Notes: generated by a model not told the origin, from the letters alone. A stretch of DNA of 11,047 bases from Campylobacterales bacterium (GCA_019752775.1 JAIELU010000133.1:1-11047), one strand, 5' to 3'. Shown: positions 1 to 7,261, counted from the first letter of the stretch. Translations and numbers: made by a program.

Positions 1-130
1 TTGAAATAAATTTTTCATCACCAAATGCTGATGAAATAATATTTAAACTATAGCTAATGTTATTTATCGTTTGAATATCTCTACTATCAATTAAAGCTTT
101 AACATATCTTTTTGCTACTAAATCATTCAT
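1..130 (-). CDS. atpH: ATP synthase delta subunit AtpH, N-terminal part (cut by window edge)
   Basis: Only the first 43 codons lie in the window; the gene continues past position 1. The protein begins MNDLVAKRYVKALIDSRDI. The AKRYVKAL segment near residues 6-13 matches the conserved N-terminus of F-type ATP synthase delta subunits (AKRYAKAL type). Delta caps the F1 head and binds the b/b' stalk, holding the stator. The start ATG shares one base with the atpF stop codon (TAATG), and an AAAAAGGTAG ribosome-binding site lies inside the end of atpF, so the two are probably translationally coupled. Its position directly after the two b-type subunit genes supports the call. Identity rests on a short piece plus context. 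Confidence 0.87.
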   Translation of the reverse strand, partial: MNDLVAKRYVKALIDSRDIQTINNISYSLNIISSAFGDEKFIS

Positions 131-642
131 TATGCTACCTTTTTAAGAACAATATTTGCTAACTCATTTTGAGTTAATTTAATATTTTCTGAACTTAATA
201 GCTCTTCAAGAACTTGAGTAACAACCTCTTTTTTAGCTTTTGATGTTTCAACTTTCATCATTTCTTCTAAACTTTTATTTAGATTTACAATGTCTGAATC
301 AACAGCTGTTGCAACTTTTTGTTTAACTGAATCTATATCAGCTTTTGCACTATCAATAATCTCAGTAGCAATTTTTTTTGCTTCCTCTAATTTTTTCTGT
401 GCATCTTTAACTTTATCTTGAGAAGCTTTTAAAGTATCTTGTACTTTGTCAAGTTCTCCTTGAATAGATAAAGATCTTTCAGCAAAAAATGCTTTTATTT
501 TATCAGCAAGTAAATACCATAAAATTCCAGCAAATATTATAAAGTTAACGGTTCTTTGAACTAAATCAGTTTCTACCGCGCCTTCGTTTGCAAGTAATGC
601 AACTGGAACTAAAGCCAACCCAAGTAATAATATTCTTTTCAT
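130..642 (-). CDS. atpF: ATP synthase b subunit (F0, peripheral stalk)
   Basis: 170 residues. It forms one half of the peripheral stalk that links membrane F0 to the F1 head. Residues 1-18 are a hydrophobic, signal-peptide-like stretch with a short KR start (MKRILLLGLALVPVALLA), ending at a plausible cleavage point ALLA|NE. A second membrane segment spans about residues 33-46 (VNFIIFAGILWYLLA), followed by a charged helix rich in K, E, Q and A to the C-terminus, the coiled coil typical of b subunits. H. pylori AtpF, as I remember it, has the same leader plus an FAGILWY-type segment. A good ribosome-binding site, AAAGGGA, precedes the ATG. It lies 15 bases after atpF' and overlaps atpH by one base. 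Confidence 0.92.
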   Translation of the reverse strand: MKRILLLGLALVPVALLANEGAVETDLVQRTVNFIIFAGILWYLLADKIKAFFAERSLSIQGELDKVQDTLKASQDKVKDAQKKLEEAKKIATEIIDSAKADIDSVKQKVATAVDSDIVNLNKSLEEMMKVETSKAKKEVVTQVLEELLSSENIKLTQNELANIVLKKVA

Positions 643-657
643 ATTTCAATCCCTTTA

Positions 658-1080
658 TTAAATTGAGCTAAGCTTAGCTTTTAGGCTCTCATTAAATTGA
701 GGCATAGAAGATACTAAAGAATCTCTTAGAGCTTTAGCCTCGTCTTGTAAGTTTTTAGTAAATTCCGCAGATTTTACTTCTAAATTAGATTTAGCACTTG
801 CAAGTTTTGCATCAGCACTATCCTTTGCTTCCTTATAAGCTTGTTCTCTAATTGCAGCTGCCTCTTTTTTTGCTTTAGCAATAATATCATTTGCTTCTGC
901 TAACAAACCATCAACATCTGCACCGTTTGATTTCGCATCTTCTAAATCTTTTTTTATAGAAGCTGTTCTATCATCCATATGCTTTAGTAATGGTTTGAAA
1001 AGACAACTGTTTAGTCTAGCAACAACTAAAAGAAAGATGATACCAGAGCTAAGCAATAATACAGGACTTATGTCTAACAT
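658..1080 (-). CDS. atpF': ATP synthase b' subunit (second peripheral-stalk subunit)
   Basis: 140 residues. A single N-terminal membrane helix (about residues 6-22, PVLLLSSGIIFLLVVAR) is followed by LFKPLLKHMDDRTASI, the usual entry into the b/b' cytoplasmic helix, and then a long Ala/Lys/Glu-rich coiled coil. Unlike AtpF it has no extra leader segment. Two different b-type genes in tandem imply a b-b' heterodimer stalk, as in cyanobacteria and Campylobacterota. The ribosome-binding site is GGAGGA, four bases before the start. An out-of-frame ATG lies four bases upstream (ATGAATG) but is too close to the Shine-Dalgarno sequence to be preferred. It is the first atp gene after parB, across a 114-base gap with a possible promoter. 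Confidence 0.9.
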   Translation of the reverse strand: MLDISPVLLLSSGIIFLLVVARLNSCLFKPLLKHMDDRTASIKKDLEDAKSNGADVDGLLAEANDIIAKAKKEAAAIREQAYKEAKDSADAKLASAKSNLEVKSAEFTKNLQDEAKALRDSLVSSMPQFNESLKAKLSSI

Positions 1081-1101
1081 TCATTCCTCCATATTTTTTA
1101 C

Positions 1102-1121
1102 AGTTTAGTTTAACTAAAACT
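1102..1121. repeat. Interrupted palindrome upstream of atpF'
   Basis: TTTAGTT-T-AACTAAA (1104-1118) is a perfect 7-base inverted repeat around one central base; with one bulged base it extends to AG/CT at 1102-1103 and 1120-1121. It would fall at the 5' end of a transcript from the candidate atp promoter, so it could be an operator, a 5' stabilising hairpin, or chance in AT-rich DNA. It lacks the GC centre (CACGTG-like) of known parS sites. Confidence 0.4.
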
Positions 1122-1126
1122 CTATT

Positions 1127-1135
1127 ATTTTAACA
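1127..1135 (-). promoter_or_regulatory. Possible extended -10 promoter for the atp genes
   Basis: Reading the minus strand, TGTTAAAAT matches the extended -10 pattern TGnTATAAT with one mismatch. No convincing -35 box is seen, which is common in Campylobacterota, where the -10 box and AT-rich upstream DNA dominate. The transcript would start near 1120, about 40 bases before atpF'. Other AT-rich -10-like strings exist nearby, so this is a candidate only. Confidence 0.35.
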
Positions 1136-1157
1136 AAACTAACTATAAAATTATATT

Positions 1158-1186
1158 AAAAAAAAATATTAGCTTAGATTTTTTTT
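1158..1186 (-). terminator. Weak A-tract/T-tract stem after parB
   Basis: Just after the parB stop, the minus strand reads eight A, a 12-base spacer, then nine T. The tracts could pair into a purely A-U stem ending in a U run. With no G-C pairs it is a poor intrinsic terminator; at most it might reduce read-through from par into atp. Confidence 0.2.
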
Positions 1187-1194
1187 GGATTTTG

Positions 1195-2052
1195 TTACGA
1201 TTGGATATTAAAGTAACTAATTATTTTATCAACATCTTCTTGTGAATTAAATTCTATCTTAAAATAATTTTTTTCTACTTTTACTTTTAAACTATTTTCT
1301 TTTAATTTTTCCACAATATTGTTGAGAGGTGCAAAGTTATAAGCATCTTTTGGCTTATCTTTTTTAGGTTTTTCTATATCTTTTTCTTTTAATTGTTTTA
1401 CTAGTTTTTCAGTTTCTCTAACTGAAAGTTTTTGACCAACTATTGAATCACAAACCATTTTTTGTTCATCATTTGTAAGTCCCAACATAACTTTTGCATG
1501 ACCTGCACTAATTTTGTCACTAGCTAAAAATTGTTGTACATATGAGTTTAATTGTAACAATCTCAAGGTATTAGTAATAGAAGTTCTACTTTTAAATACT
1601 TTTCTTGATAATTCTTCATGAGTAATACTATGTTCATTTAGTAACTGTGCGTAACAATATGCAAGTTCAATTACATTTAAATCATCTCTTTGAATATTTT
1701 CAATTAATGCTAATTCTCTTAATTTAAATTCATCAGTATCAATAATAATAGCTTTGATTTTTTCTATATTTGCAAGTTTATGAGCTCTTAATCTTCTTTC
1801 ACCTGCAACTAATGTATAAGTACTATCTTCATTCTCTGTTACAATTATAGGTTGTAATAAGCCATGCTCTTTAATAGATTCACTTAAGTCATTTAATTTT
1901 TCTTCATCAAATATTTTTCTTGGCTGGTTTGGATTGGCTTTTATAGCTGTTACATCTATTTTAAAAACGCCAGATTTGTTACTTCTTGTTGAATTTTCAT
2001 AAGCCGATTCAACTTCTCCTAATAATTCTCCTAATCCTCTACCTAATGCCAT
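1195..2052 (-). CDS. parB: Chromosome-partitioning protein ParB
   Basis: 285 residues, normal ParB length. ParB binds parS near the origin, slides along DNA as a CTP-dependent clamp and stimulates ParA. Visible parts in order: N-terminal ALGRGLGELL (residues 2-11), the short ParA-activating peptide; NPNQPRK (40-46); GERRLRA (84-90) and ENIQRDDLN (118-126), the CTP/phosphate-binding boxes of the ParB-CTPase fold; a helix-turn-helix at about 143-166 for parS recognition; a Lys-rich linker (about 216-236); and a C-terminal dimerisation domain. AGTAGGA precedes the ATG. It follows parA after 24 bases. I found no parS-like sequence with a CACGTG-type centre in the window, so the site must lie elsewhere. 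The gene heads straight into the ATP synthase genes. Confidence 0.95.
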   Translation of the reverse strand: MALGRGLGELLGEVESAYENSTRSNKSGVFKIDVTAIKANPNQPRKIFDEEKLNDLSESIKEHGLLQPIIVTENEDSTYTLVAGERRLRAHKLANIEKIKAIIIDTDEFKLRELALIENIQRDDLNVIELAYCYAQLLNEHSITHEELSRKVFKSRTSITNTLRLLQLNSYVQQFLASDKISAGHAKVMLGLTNDEQKMVCDSIVGQKLSVRETEKLVKQLKEKDIEKPKKDKPKDAYNFAPLNNIVEKLKENSLKVKVEKNYFKIEFNSQEDVDKIISYFNIQS

Positions 2053-2076
2053 AATATTTCCTACTAAAAAAATTAA

Positions 2077-2853
2077 CTAACCTGCGATTGCTCTTGCTAA
2101 ATGAGTGTATGCTTTTGTACCACTTGAATTTGTGTCATATAACATAATTGGTTTTCCAAAACTAGGACTTTCTGCTAATTTTACATTTCGTGGAATTACA
2201 ACATAAGAATTATCATCTATTTTAAATAGTTTATTTTCAAAATGTTGTGCTAAATCTGCAAAAACTTGTTTTGACAAATTATTTTGAGCACTATACATTG
2301 TTGGTAAAAATCCTCTAATTTGTAGTGATTGATTTATCGTCTGTTTTACCAGTTTTATAGTATTTAACAATTGTGCTAATCCCTCTAATGCAAAAAACTC
2401 ACATTGAATTGGAATTAAAACAGACGTTGATGCGCTTAATGTATTTATTGTAATTGGACCTAATGCAGGAGGTGAATCAATAATAATATAATCAAAATCT
2501 TTCTTAATTGGGTCGATTTTTCTTTTTAAAACTAATTCTCTTTCTTTAGTATTTTTATAAAACTCTTTTTCAATCCCAACCAGTCCAATATTTGATGGAG
2601 CTACTTTTAAATTTTCAATTTCTGAATCTAAAATAATCTCACTTAATTCTTTTGTTCCCAACATTACATGGTAAATATTATATTCATAAGTATCCCTATG
2701 AAAACCTAATGAAGTTGTAGCATTTGCTTGAGGATCCGCATCAATTAATAATACTCTTTTACCTTCTAGTGCAAGTGCCGCACTTAAATTTACAGCGGTC
2801 GTAGTCTTACCTACACCACCTTTTTGGTTAGCTATTGAAATAATTTCTGTCAT
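2077..2853 (-). CDS. parA: Chromosome-partitioning ATPase ParA (Soj)
   Basis: 258 residues. ParA-family Walker ATPase that binds DNA as an ATP dimer and is stimulated by ParB to move or order replicated origins. Motifs: deviant Walker A KGGVGKTT with the signature lysine (residues 11-18), A' motif LIDADPQANAT (36-46), Walker B YIIIDSPP (122-129), and PRNVKLAESPSFGKP (221-235), typical of chromosomal Soj proteins. There is no N-terminal helix-turn-helix, so this is the short chromosomal type rather than a plasmid P1-type ParA. Its ATG overlaps the birA stop codon (ATGA). The nearest AAGG is about 13 bases upstream, rather far, so re-initiation after birA is likely. Confidence 0.96.
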   Translation of the reverse strand: MTEIISIANQKGGVGKTTTAVNLSAALALEGKRVLLIDADPQANATTSLGFHRDTYEYNIYHVMLGTKELSEIILDSEIENLKVAPSNIGLVGIEKEFYKNTKERELVLKRKIDPIKKDFDYIIIDSPPALGPITINTLSASTSVLIPIQCEFFALEGLAQLLNTIKLVKQTINQSLQIRGFLPTMYSAQNNLSKQVFADLAQHFENKLFKIDDNSYVVIPRNVKLAESPSFGKPIMLYDTNSSGTKAYTHLARAIAG

Positions 2854-3485
2854 CTTAAACTAAATACCTTTTTATTGTTTACTTGTATAGAACCATCTTC
2901 ATTTAACATCACATTTTGAAGAGAAATTTTTTGATTGTCTATTGTTGTTTGGAACTTTTTGCTATGTTGGAATTCTATCTTAAAATCACTAAATATTTGC
3001 TTCCAAAAAATCTTTTTTTCTAATTTAGAAAAATAACTTTCTAACATACTATTTGTGTCGATATTAATATCAAGTTTTCCAAAATCTTCACTAACATTTT
3101 TTAAATTTATTCCTATTCCACAATAAATTAAATTTTTTGAAACAGTAGTGATTGTTCCTCCAATTTTTTTATCATTTACATAAAAATCATTTGGCCATTT
3201 TAACCAAACTAAAGAACCCATCTGCTTCAAAACATCTTTTAAAAGATAAGAAAAATATATTGAACTACTTTGTAATGGTAAATCATCAGGTAAAAATTCT
3301 TTATCAACAACGAAAGAAAAAAAAACATTACCCTCTTTTCCTATCCAAGAATTTCCTCTACTTCCAATTCCTTGTGTTTGAAAATCAGATAAAATACATA
3401 AAGGTTCACAATAACCATTTTCTAAAATATAATCTTTTATATATCTATGAGTTGAATCAACTTCTTTTAATTTTATTATTTTCAT
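2850..3485 (-). CDS. birA: Biotin--protein ligase, catalytic domain only
   Basis: 211 residues from the chosen start, MKIIKLKEVDSTHRY. It makes biotinyl-AMP and transfers biotin to a lysine of carrier proteins such as the acetyl-CoA carboxylase carrier. Seen: DST (10-12), GIGSRGNSW biotin/AMP loop (39-47), KWPND (96-100), KKIGG (106-110) with the biotin-contacting lysine, and a small C-terminal domain. E. coli BirA's N-terminal helix-turn-helix is absent, so this is a ligase without repressor function. An in-frame ATG at 3500 would add five residues (MYNKN), but it abuts a perfect TATAAT that would put the transcript start at 3485/3486; neither ATG has a Shine-Dalgarno sequence. I prefer 3485. 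The stop overlaps parA by ATGA. Confidence 0.9.
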   Translation of the reverse strand: MKIIKLKEVDSTHRYIKDYILENGYCEPLCILSDFQTQGIGSRGNSWIGKEGNVFFSFVVDKEFLPDDLPLQSSSIYFSYLLKDVLKQMGSLVWLKWPNDFYVNDKKIGGTITTVSKNLIYCGIGINLKNVSEDFGKLDINIDTNSMLESYFSKLEKKIFWKQIFSDFKIEFQHSKKFQTTIDNQKISLQNVMLNEDGSIQVNNKKVFSLR

Positions 3486-3491
3486 ATTTTT

Positions 3492-3520
3492 ATTATACAT
3501 AATAAAAATAGAAGAGTTAA
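3492..3520 (-). promoter_or_regulatory. Promoter for birA-parA-parB, probably leaderless
   Basis: Minus strand: perfect -10 TATAAT at 3497-3492, preceded after 17 bases by TTAACT (3520-3515), four of six matches to TTGACA. Exactly six bases (AAAAAT) separate the -10 from the ATG at 3485, so transcription should begin at or one base before the start codon. This makes the ATG at 3500 unusable from this promoter. Confidence 0.55.
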
Positions 3521-3525
3521 TTAAA

Positions 3526-3531
3526 TATAAT
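3526..3531 (+). promoter_or_regulatory. -10 box for the permease gene
   Basis: Perfect TATAAT on the plus strand, with the expected start near 3538 and a ribosome-binding site AAAAAGG at 3538-3544 just before the ATG at 3550. The 5' leader would be only about 12 bases. No clear -35 box. It sits back to back with the birA promoter in a 64-base divergent gap. Confidence 0.45.
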
Positions 3532-3549
3532 CAAAGTAAAAAGGTCATT

Positions 3550-4443
3550 ATGTTAGAACCAGTTTTACCAATTGCTATCTATTTAATTCTAGGTTATATC
3601 TTTAAAATAATCTATCAAGATAATTCTAAACAACTAATTGAATTTATTATTTACTTTTCACTGCCAGGTATTGTTTTTTCTAAAATCTATCCATTAGTTC
3701 TTGATATAAAAATATTAAATTTAATTTTAATGTTTATCTCTTTTATTCTTTTTAATCTTCTTCTTGCTTATTTCGTAGGTAAAATGATGAAATTAAACCG
3801 TATTTTATTGGCTACTTTTATGATTATGGCTACTTTCGGGAATACTTCATTTATTGGTTTTTCTTATATTGAAGCCTTTTATGGAGAAGATTATATAGTT
3901 TATGGATTGATATATGATTTATTTGGTTCATTTTTACTTTTAGTTTCAATTGGAATGTTTATCATAACTTGGGGTGCTGGTAAAAAGAATAATATTTCTC
4001 ATATTTTTAAAAGTATATTTTTATTTCCACCATCTCTTATGTTTTTTATCACTATTCTTGTAAAACATTTTGAAGTTCCAAATTTTTTAATACTAACTTC
4101 TCAAACAATTGGTTCAACACTTGTTCCAATTGCAATGATTGCAATTGGAATGAAATTAGAACTTAAACATATTTTTGCAAGATTTCATATTGTTTCAGTT
4201 GCTATGATTTTAAAAATGATTGTTGTGCCAATAATTGTATTAATAGGATTTCATTATTTTTATGGATTAAACCAAACTTGGGTAAAAGTTACAATAATTG
4301 AAGTTGCTATGCCTCCAATGACAATGGCTACAGTTTTAGCAATAAAAGGTGGGTTAGATGAAAAAGTTGCAATAAATTCTTTAGTTTTGGGAGTTTTATT
4401 AAGTTTATTAACAATAACTTTATATACATCTTATTTAGCGTAA
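3550..4443 (+). CDS. AEC-family (auxin efflux carrier type) permease
   Basis: 297 residues, almost entirely hydrophobic, with about ten predicted membrane helices in two halves separated near residues 143-155 (GAGKKNNISHIFK), as in the AEC/BASS-like transporter fold. Recognisable family features: FSLPGIVFSK (about 36-45), GNTSFIGF (about 97-104), IAIGMKLELK in the second half and EVAMPPMTMA (about 251-260), resembling the conserved E-x-AMPP segment of AEC proteins. Bacterial members export or exchange small organic anions such as malate; the substrate here cannot be read. The start has AAGG five bases upstream. It is the only plus-strand gene between 130 and 10200 and interrupts a block that in C. 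jejuni runs fmt-birA directly. Base composition looks like its neighbours. Confidence 0.85.
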   Translation: MLEPVLPIAIYLILGYIFKIIYQDNSKQLIEFIIYFSLPGIVFSKIYPLVLDIKILNLILMFISFILFNLLLAYFVGKMMKLNRILLATFMIMATFGNTSFIGFSYIEAFYGEDYIVYGLIYDLFGSFLLLVSIGMFIITWGAGKKNNISHIFKSIFLFPPSLMFFITILVKHFEVPNFLILTSQTIGSTLVPIAMIAIGMKLELKHIFARFHIVSVAMILKMIVVPIIVLIGFHYFYGLNQTWVKVTIIEVAMPPMTMATVLAIKGGLDEKVAINSLVLGVLLSLLTITLYTSYLA

Positions 4444-4459
4444 ATATACGCTAAATAAG
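4430..4459. terminator. Bidirectional hairpin shared by two convergent genes
   Basis: CTTATTTAGCGTA (4430-4442), loop AATA, TACGCTAAATAAG (4447-4459): a perfect 13-base inverted repeat. It contains the permease stop TAA, its last four codons, and the last codons and TAG stop of fmt. There is no T run on either side, so it is not a textbook intrinsic terminator; it may still stop transcription from both directions or protect both mRNA 3' ends. Confidence 0.65.
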
Positions 4460-5371
4460 TATCGAATTTATCTCTAATCTTTGACCTCTAATAAAATCAA
4501 TAGAATTAATTGCTTTTTTTGAAGGAGCTTGTAAAGTTCTAATTCTCAAGCTTCCTTTTTTACAACCAATAACTATAAAATCATCTTTTATCTCTAAAAT
4601 TTGACCTTGATTATTTATAGATATTTCGTCATTTAATTCAATATCTTTTAATTTCAATTCTGATTCTAAAAAAATCCCAGGCCAATAAGAATAAGCTTTA
4701 TATTTTAAATAAAGTTTTTTAGCATCAAAAAAATCTACTAAACCATCTTCTTTTTTAATCTTTTTACAAAAACTAACTTCTGATTCATTTTGTTTTATTG
4801 GTTTTATATTTTCAAAGTTATTTAATGTTGTAATCGTAAGTTTTGCAGCTATTTGTGATAATTTCTCAAAAGCAACTGAAACTTCCATTTTTGGGATAAT
4901 CTTTAAATATTGTAATCCTAAAATATCTCCGCTATCCAATCCCTCTTCCATAAGCATAGAAGTAACGCCTGTATAAATATCATCATTTAAAAGTGATTCT
5001 TGAATTGGACTTGCACCTCGATATTTTGGAAGTAATGAAGCATGTAAATTTATACATGGAGCAATATTTAAAATATCTTTTGGTAAAATCTGACCATAAG
5101 CAGCAACAATTATAAAATCAGGATTTAACTCTTTAATTTGTTTTGTTGCTTCATCATTTCCTCTTAATTTTAAAGGTTGAAAAATCGGAATATTTAGATT
5201 TTCTTCAAGACAAAATTGTTTAATATGAGGAGGCGTTAAAACTTGTTTTCTTCCAAAAGGTTTATCAGGCTGAGTAAATAATCCTACTATCTCATACTCA
5301 CTATTTATTATCTCTTTAAAAATAGTTGTTGCATAATCTGGTGTTCCCATAAATAGAATTTTTTTACTCAA
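4451..5371 (-). CDS. fmt: Methionyl-tRNA formyltransferase
   Basis: 306 residues, close to E. coli Fmt. Transfers a formyl group from 10-formyl-tetrahydrofolate to Met-tRNA for translation initiation. Motifs: KILFMGTPDYA at the start; QPDKPFGRKQ (34-43) in the tRNA-contacting loop region; catalytic Asn108 and His110 in CINLHASLLPKYRGASP (106-122); Asp146 in GLDSGDI. These match the catalytic Asn/His/Asp triad of the family. The C-terminal third is the OB-fold tRNA-binding domain (KKEDGLVDF onward). The start is TTG at 5371, seven to eight bases after AAAGGAT, which overlaps the proB stop region. ATG occurs only at residue 8, inside the conserved core, so TTG is the right start. It ends in the convergent hairpin. 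Confidence 0.96.
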   Translation of the reverse strand: MSKKILFMGTPDYATTIFKEIINSEYEIVGLFTQPDKPFGRKQVLTPPHIKQFCLEENLNIPIFQPLKLRGNDEATKQIKELNPDFIIVAAYGQILPKDILNIAPCINLHASLLPKYRGASPIQESLLNDDIYTGVTSMLMEEGLDSGDILGLQYLKIIPKMEVSVAFEKLSQIAAKLTITTLNNFENIKPIKQNESEVSFCKKIKKEDGLVDFFDAKKLYLKYKAYSYWPGIFLESELKLKDIELNDEISINNQGQILEIKDDFIVIGCKKGSLRIRTLQAPSKKAINSIDFIRGQRLEINSILI

Positions 5372-5382
5372 ATCTTATCCTT

Positions 5383-6153
5383 TTATTTTTTTGCTTGAAA
5401 AATTGTTCCACTTTTATGATTTCCATCAACTAAAAAATCATAAGCATTTGTTAAATCAAAACCTGAAGATAGATACATTGAAATATCTCTTTTCATTAAA
5501 AAATCTGCTGCTTTTAGTTTTGTAACTATTCCACCTGTTGCAAATTCTGAATTTGCAGAGTGTTTCATTTCTAATTCATCAGAAGAAATTTCTGAAACAT
5601 TTTTTTGTAAAATAGCATCATCAAATTCTCTTGGATTTTTATTATAATAGCCATCAATATCAGATAAAATTGCTAACATATCAGCATTAAAATAATAAGC
5701 AACGTGAGCTGCTAATTGGTCATTATCCCCAAAAACTAACTCATCTGTTGCAATTACATCATTTTCATTTATAATTGGAAGGATTTTATTTTCTAAAAGT
5801 ATTTCCATAACATTTTGAGCATTTTTTGTTCTTTTTCTTGAATCAAAATCATCTGCAATAAATAGCATTTGTGCACATGTAATATTATGTTCACTAAATC
5901 TTTTTTTATAATTTTTTAGTAGTAGTGGTTGACCAATGGCTGCGAGTGCTTGTTTATTTGCAACTATTTTTTTATCAAGTTTCAAAGAAGTATATCCAGC
6001 ACCGACAGCTCCTGAAGAGACTAATATCACTTCAAGATTTTTTTCATTTTTTAATCTAGCAATTAAATTTACCAAGTTACTCATTCTCTCAAGAGCTAAT
6101 TGTCCATCTTGAGTTAATACAGCAGTTCCAACTTTAATTACTAATCTTTTCAT
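5383..6153 (-). CDS. proB: Glutamate 5-kinase, short form without PUA domain
   Basis: 256 residues, an amino-acid kinase fold alone. Phosphorylates glutamate to gamma-glutamyl phosphate, the first step of proline synthesis. Motifs: VIKVGTAVL (5-13) with the phosphate-binding lysine, VSSGAVGAG (45-53), NENDVIATDE and FGDNDQLAA (substrate and Mg-ATP site), LSDIDGYYNKNP, and ATGGIVTKLKAA near the C-terminus. E. coli ProB (367 residues) carries a C-terminal PUA domain that is missing here; the short form is, as I recall, normal in Campylobacterota. The ATG overlaps the obgE stop (ATGA), with GGA about ten bases upstream inside obgE. fmt follows after 11 bases. proA is not in the window. Confidence 0.95.
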   Translation of the reverse strand: MKRLVIKVGTAVLTQDGQLALERMSNLVNLIARLKNEKNLEVILVSSGAVGAGYTSLKLDKKIVANKQALAAIGQPLLLKNYKKRFSEHNITCAQMLFIADDFDSRKRTKNAQNVMEILLENKILPIINENDVIATDELVFGDNDQLAAHVAYYFNADMLAILSDIDGYYNKNPREFDDAILQKNVSEISSDELEMKHSANSEFATGGIVTKLKAADFLMKRDISMYLSSGFDLTNAYDFLVDGNHKSGTIFQAKK

Positions 6154-7241
6154 TTATCTTGTTCCAATAAATTATATAATGCAAATCCAAGTGGTTTTAA
6201 ATTTAATTTTGTTAAAGATGAAATTGGTAAAACAAAATATGGTTTACTATTATCGAATCTTGAATAAATTAAATCTTGAACAAAGTAAGGATAATCACCC
6301 TCAAATTTAAATTCATTTGATTTCGTAATATCTAATCCAATATTTTTAATAAATGCTTCAATATCTTCTTCTAAGGTTTCACCAAAATAACCATCCATTT
6401 TACTTATAACTATTGCATAATTTCTTGTTGATAATTCACTTGAAAACTTTGCAACTTCTTCTTTTAATACTCTATATTGATCAATCATTGTTCTATGATT
6501 TGCAACATCAATTACAAATAAAAGAGTTTTTGTTCTTTCAATATGTTTTAAGAATTCTAATCCTAATCCTCTTCCCTCACTTGCACCATCAATAATTCCT
6601 GGAATATCAGCCATTACAAAAGAGTTATAATTTCCAACTTCTACAACACCTAATTTTGGTGTTAAAGTTGTAAATTCATAATTTGCAATCTCAGGAGTTG
6701 CATTTGATGTAACTGAAATCAAAGTTGATTTTCCAACATTTGGATAACCAACAAGTCCAACATCTGCAATAAGTTTTAATTCTAATCTAATACTTTTTAT
6801 TTGCCCTGGAAGCCCTGGTTGAAAATAAGTTGGTCTTTGATTTCTTGAGTTTTTAAAATGAGTATTACCTAATCCGCCTTTTCCACCCTCTAAAAATAAA
6901 ACTTTTTCTCCAAGCTCTAATAAATCAAAAAGAACTTCATTTGTTTCATCATCAATAACTTGAGTTCCAGGAGGTACAATTAAAACAAGTGCTTCACCTG
7001 ATTTTCCAGTCATTCTTCCGCCTAAACCTTGCGCTCCATTATCTGCTTTAAAATATTTTCTACCTTTGTAGTTTGATAATGTATCGGTATTGTTATCTAC
7101 TAAAAAGTAAACATCTCCACCTTTTCCACCATCTCCACCATCTGGTCCACCTTTTACAACAAACTTTTCTCGTCTAAATGCTGCACATCCCTGTCCACCT
7201 TTTCCAGATGTAACTGAAAATCTAGCGCTATCTATAAACAT
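6150..7241 (-). CDS. obgE: Obg-family GTPase (ribosome assembly, 50S)
   Basis: 363 residues. Essential GTPase acting in 50S subunit maturation and stress signalling. The Obg fold occupies residues 1-158, with glycine-rich loops GKGGQGCAAFRREK (13-26) and GGPDGGDGGKGGDV (31-44). The G domain follows: P-loop GYPNVGKST (165-173), switch I YEFTTLTPKLG (188-198), DIPGIIDGASEGRGLG (212-227), and SKMD (280-283) in the place of NKxD. A 50-residue segment separates G4 from the SSL motif (G5). The family's variable C-terminal extension is absent or minimal. AAAAGGAAAG precedes the ATG. It lies after a strong terminator, so it needs its own promoter or read-through; proB overlaps its end by ATGA. Confidence 0.96.
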   Translation of the reverse strand: MFIDSARFSVTSGKGGQGCAAFRREKFVVKGGPDGGDGGKGGDVYFLVDNNTDTLSNYKGRKYFKADNGAQGLGGRMTGKSGEALVLIVPPGTQVIDDETNEVLFDLLELGEKVLFLEGGKGGLGNTHFKNSRNQRPTYFQPGLPGQIKSIRLELKLIADVGLVGYPNVGKSTLISVTSNATPEIANYEFTTLTPKLGVVEVGNYNSFVMADIPGIIDGASEGRGLGLEFLKHIERTKTLLFVIDVANHRTMIDQYRVLKEEVAKFSSELSTRNYAIVISKMDGYFGETLEEDIEAFIKNIGLDITKSNEFKFEGDYPYFVQDLIYSRFDNSKPYFVLPISSLTKLNLKPLGFALYNLLEQDK

Positions 7242-7261
7242 ATAACTTTCCTTTTAATAAT

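Noticed and set aside
3152..3502. Plus-strand open frame of 116 codons inside birA
   Set aside because: It lies antisense to clear BirA motifs, has low-complexity Leu/Tyr/Lys composition, no ribosome-binding site of note and no recognisable domain.
6413..6595. Plus-strand open frame of 60 codons inside obgE
   Set aside because: Antisense to the conserved Obg G domain and made almost only of Leu, Ile, His and Gln; a shadow of AT-rich coding.
6990..7200. Gly-rich repeats in the obgE N-terminus that look like a low-complexity repeat
   Set aside because: These are the normal glycine-rich loops of the Obg fold.
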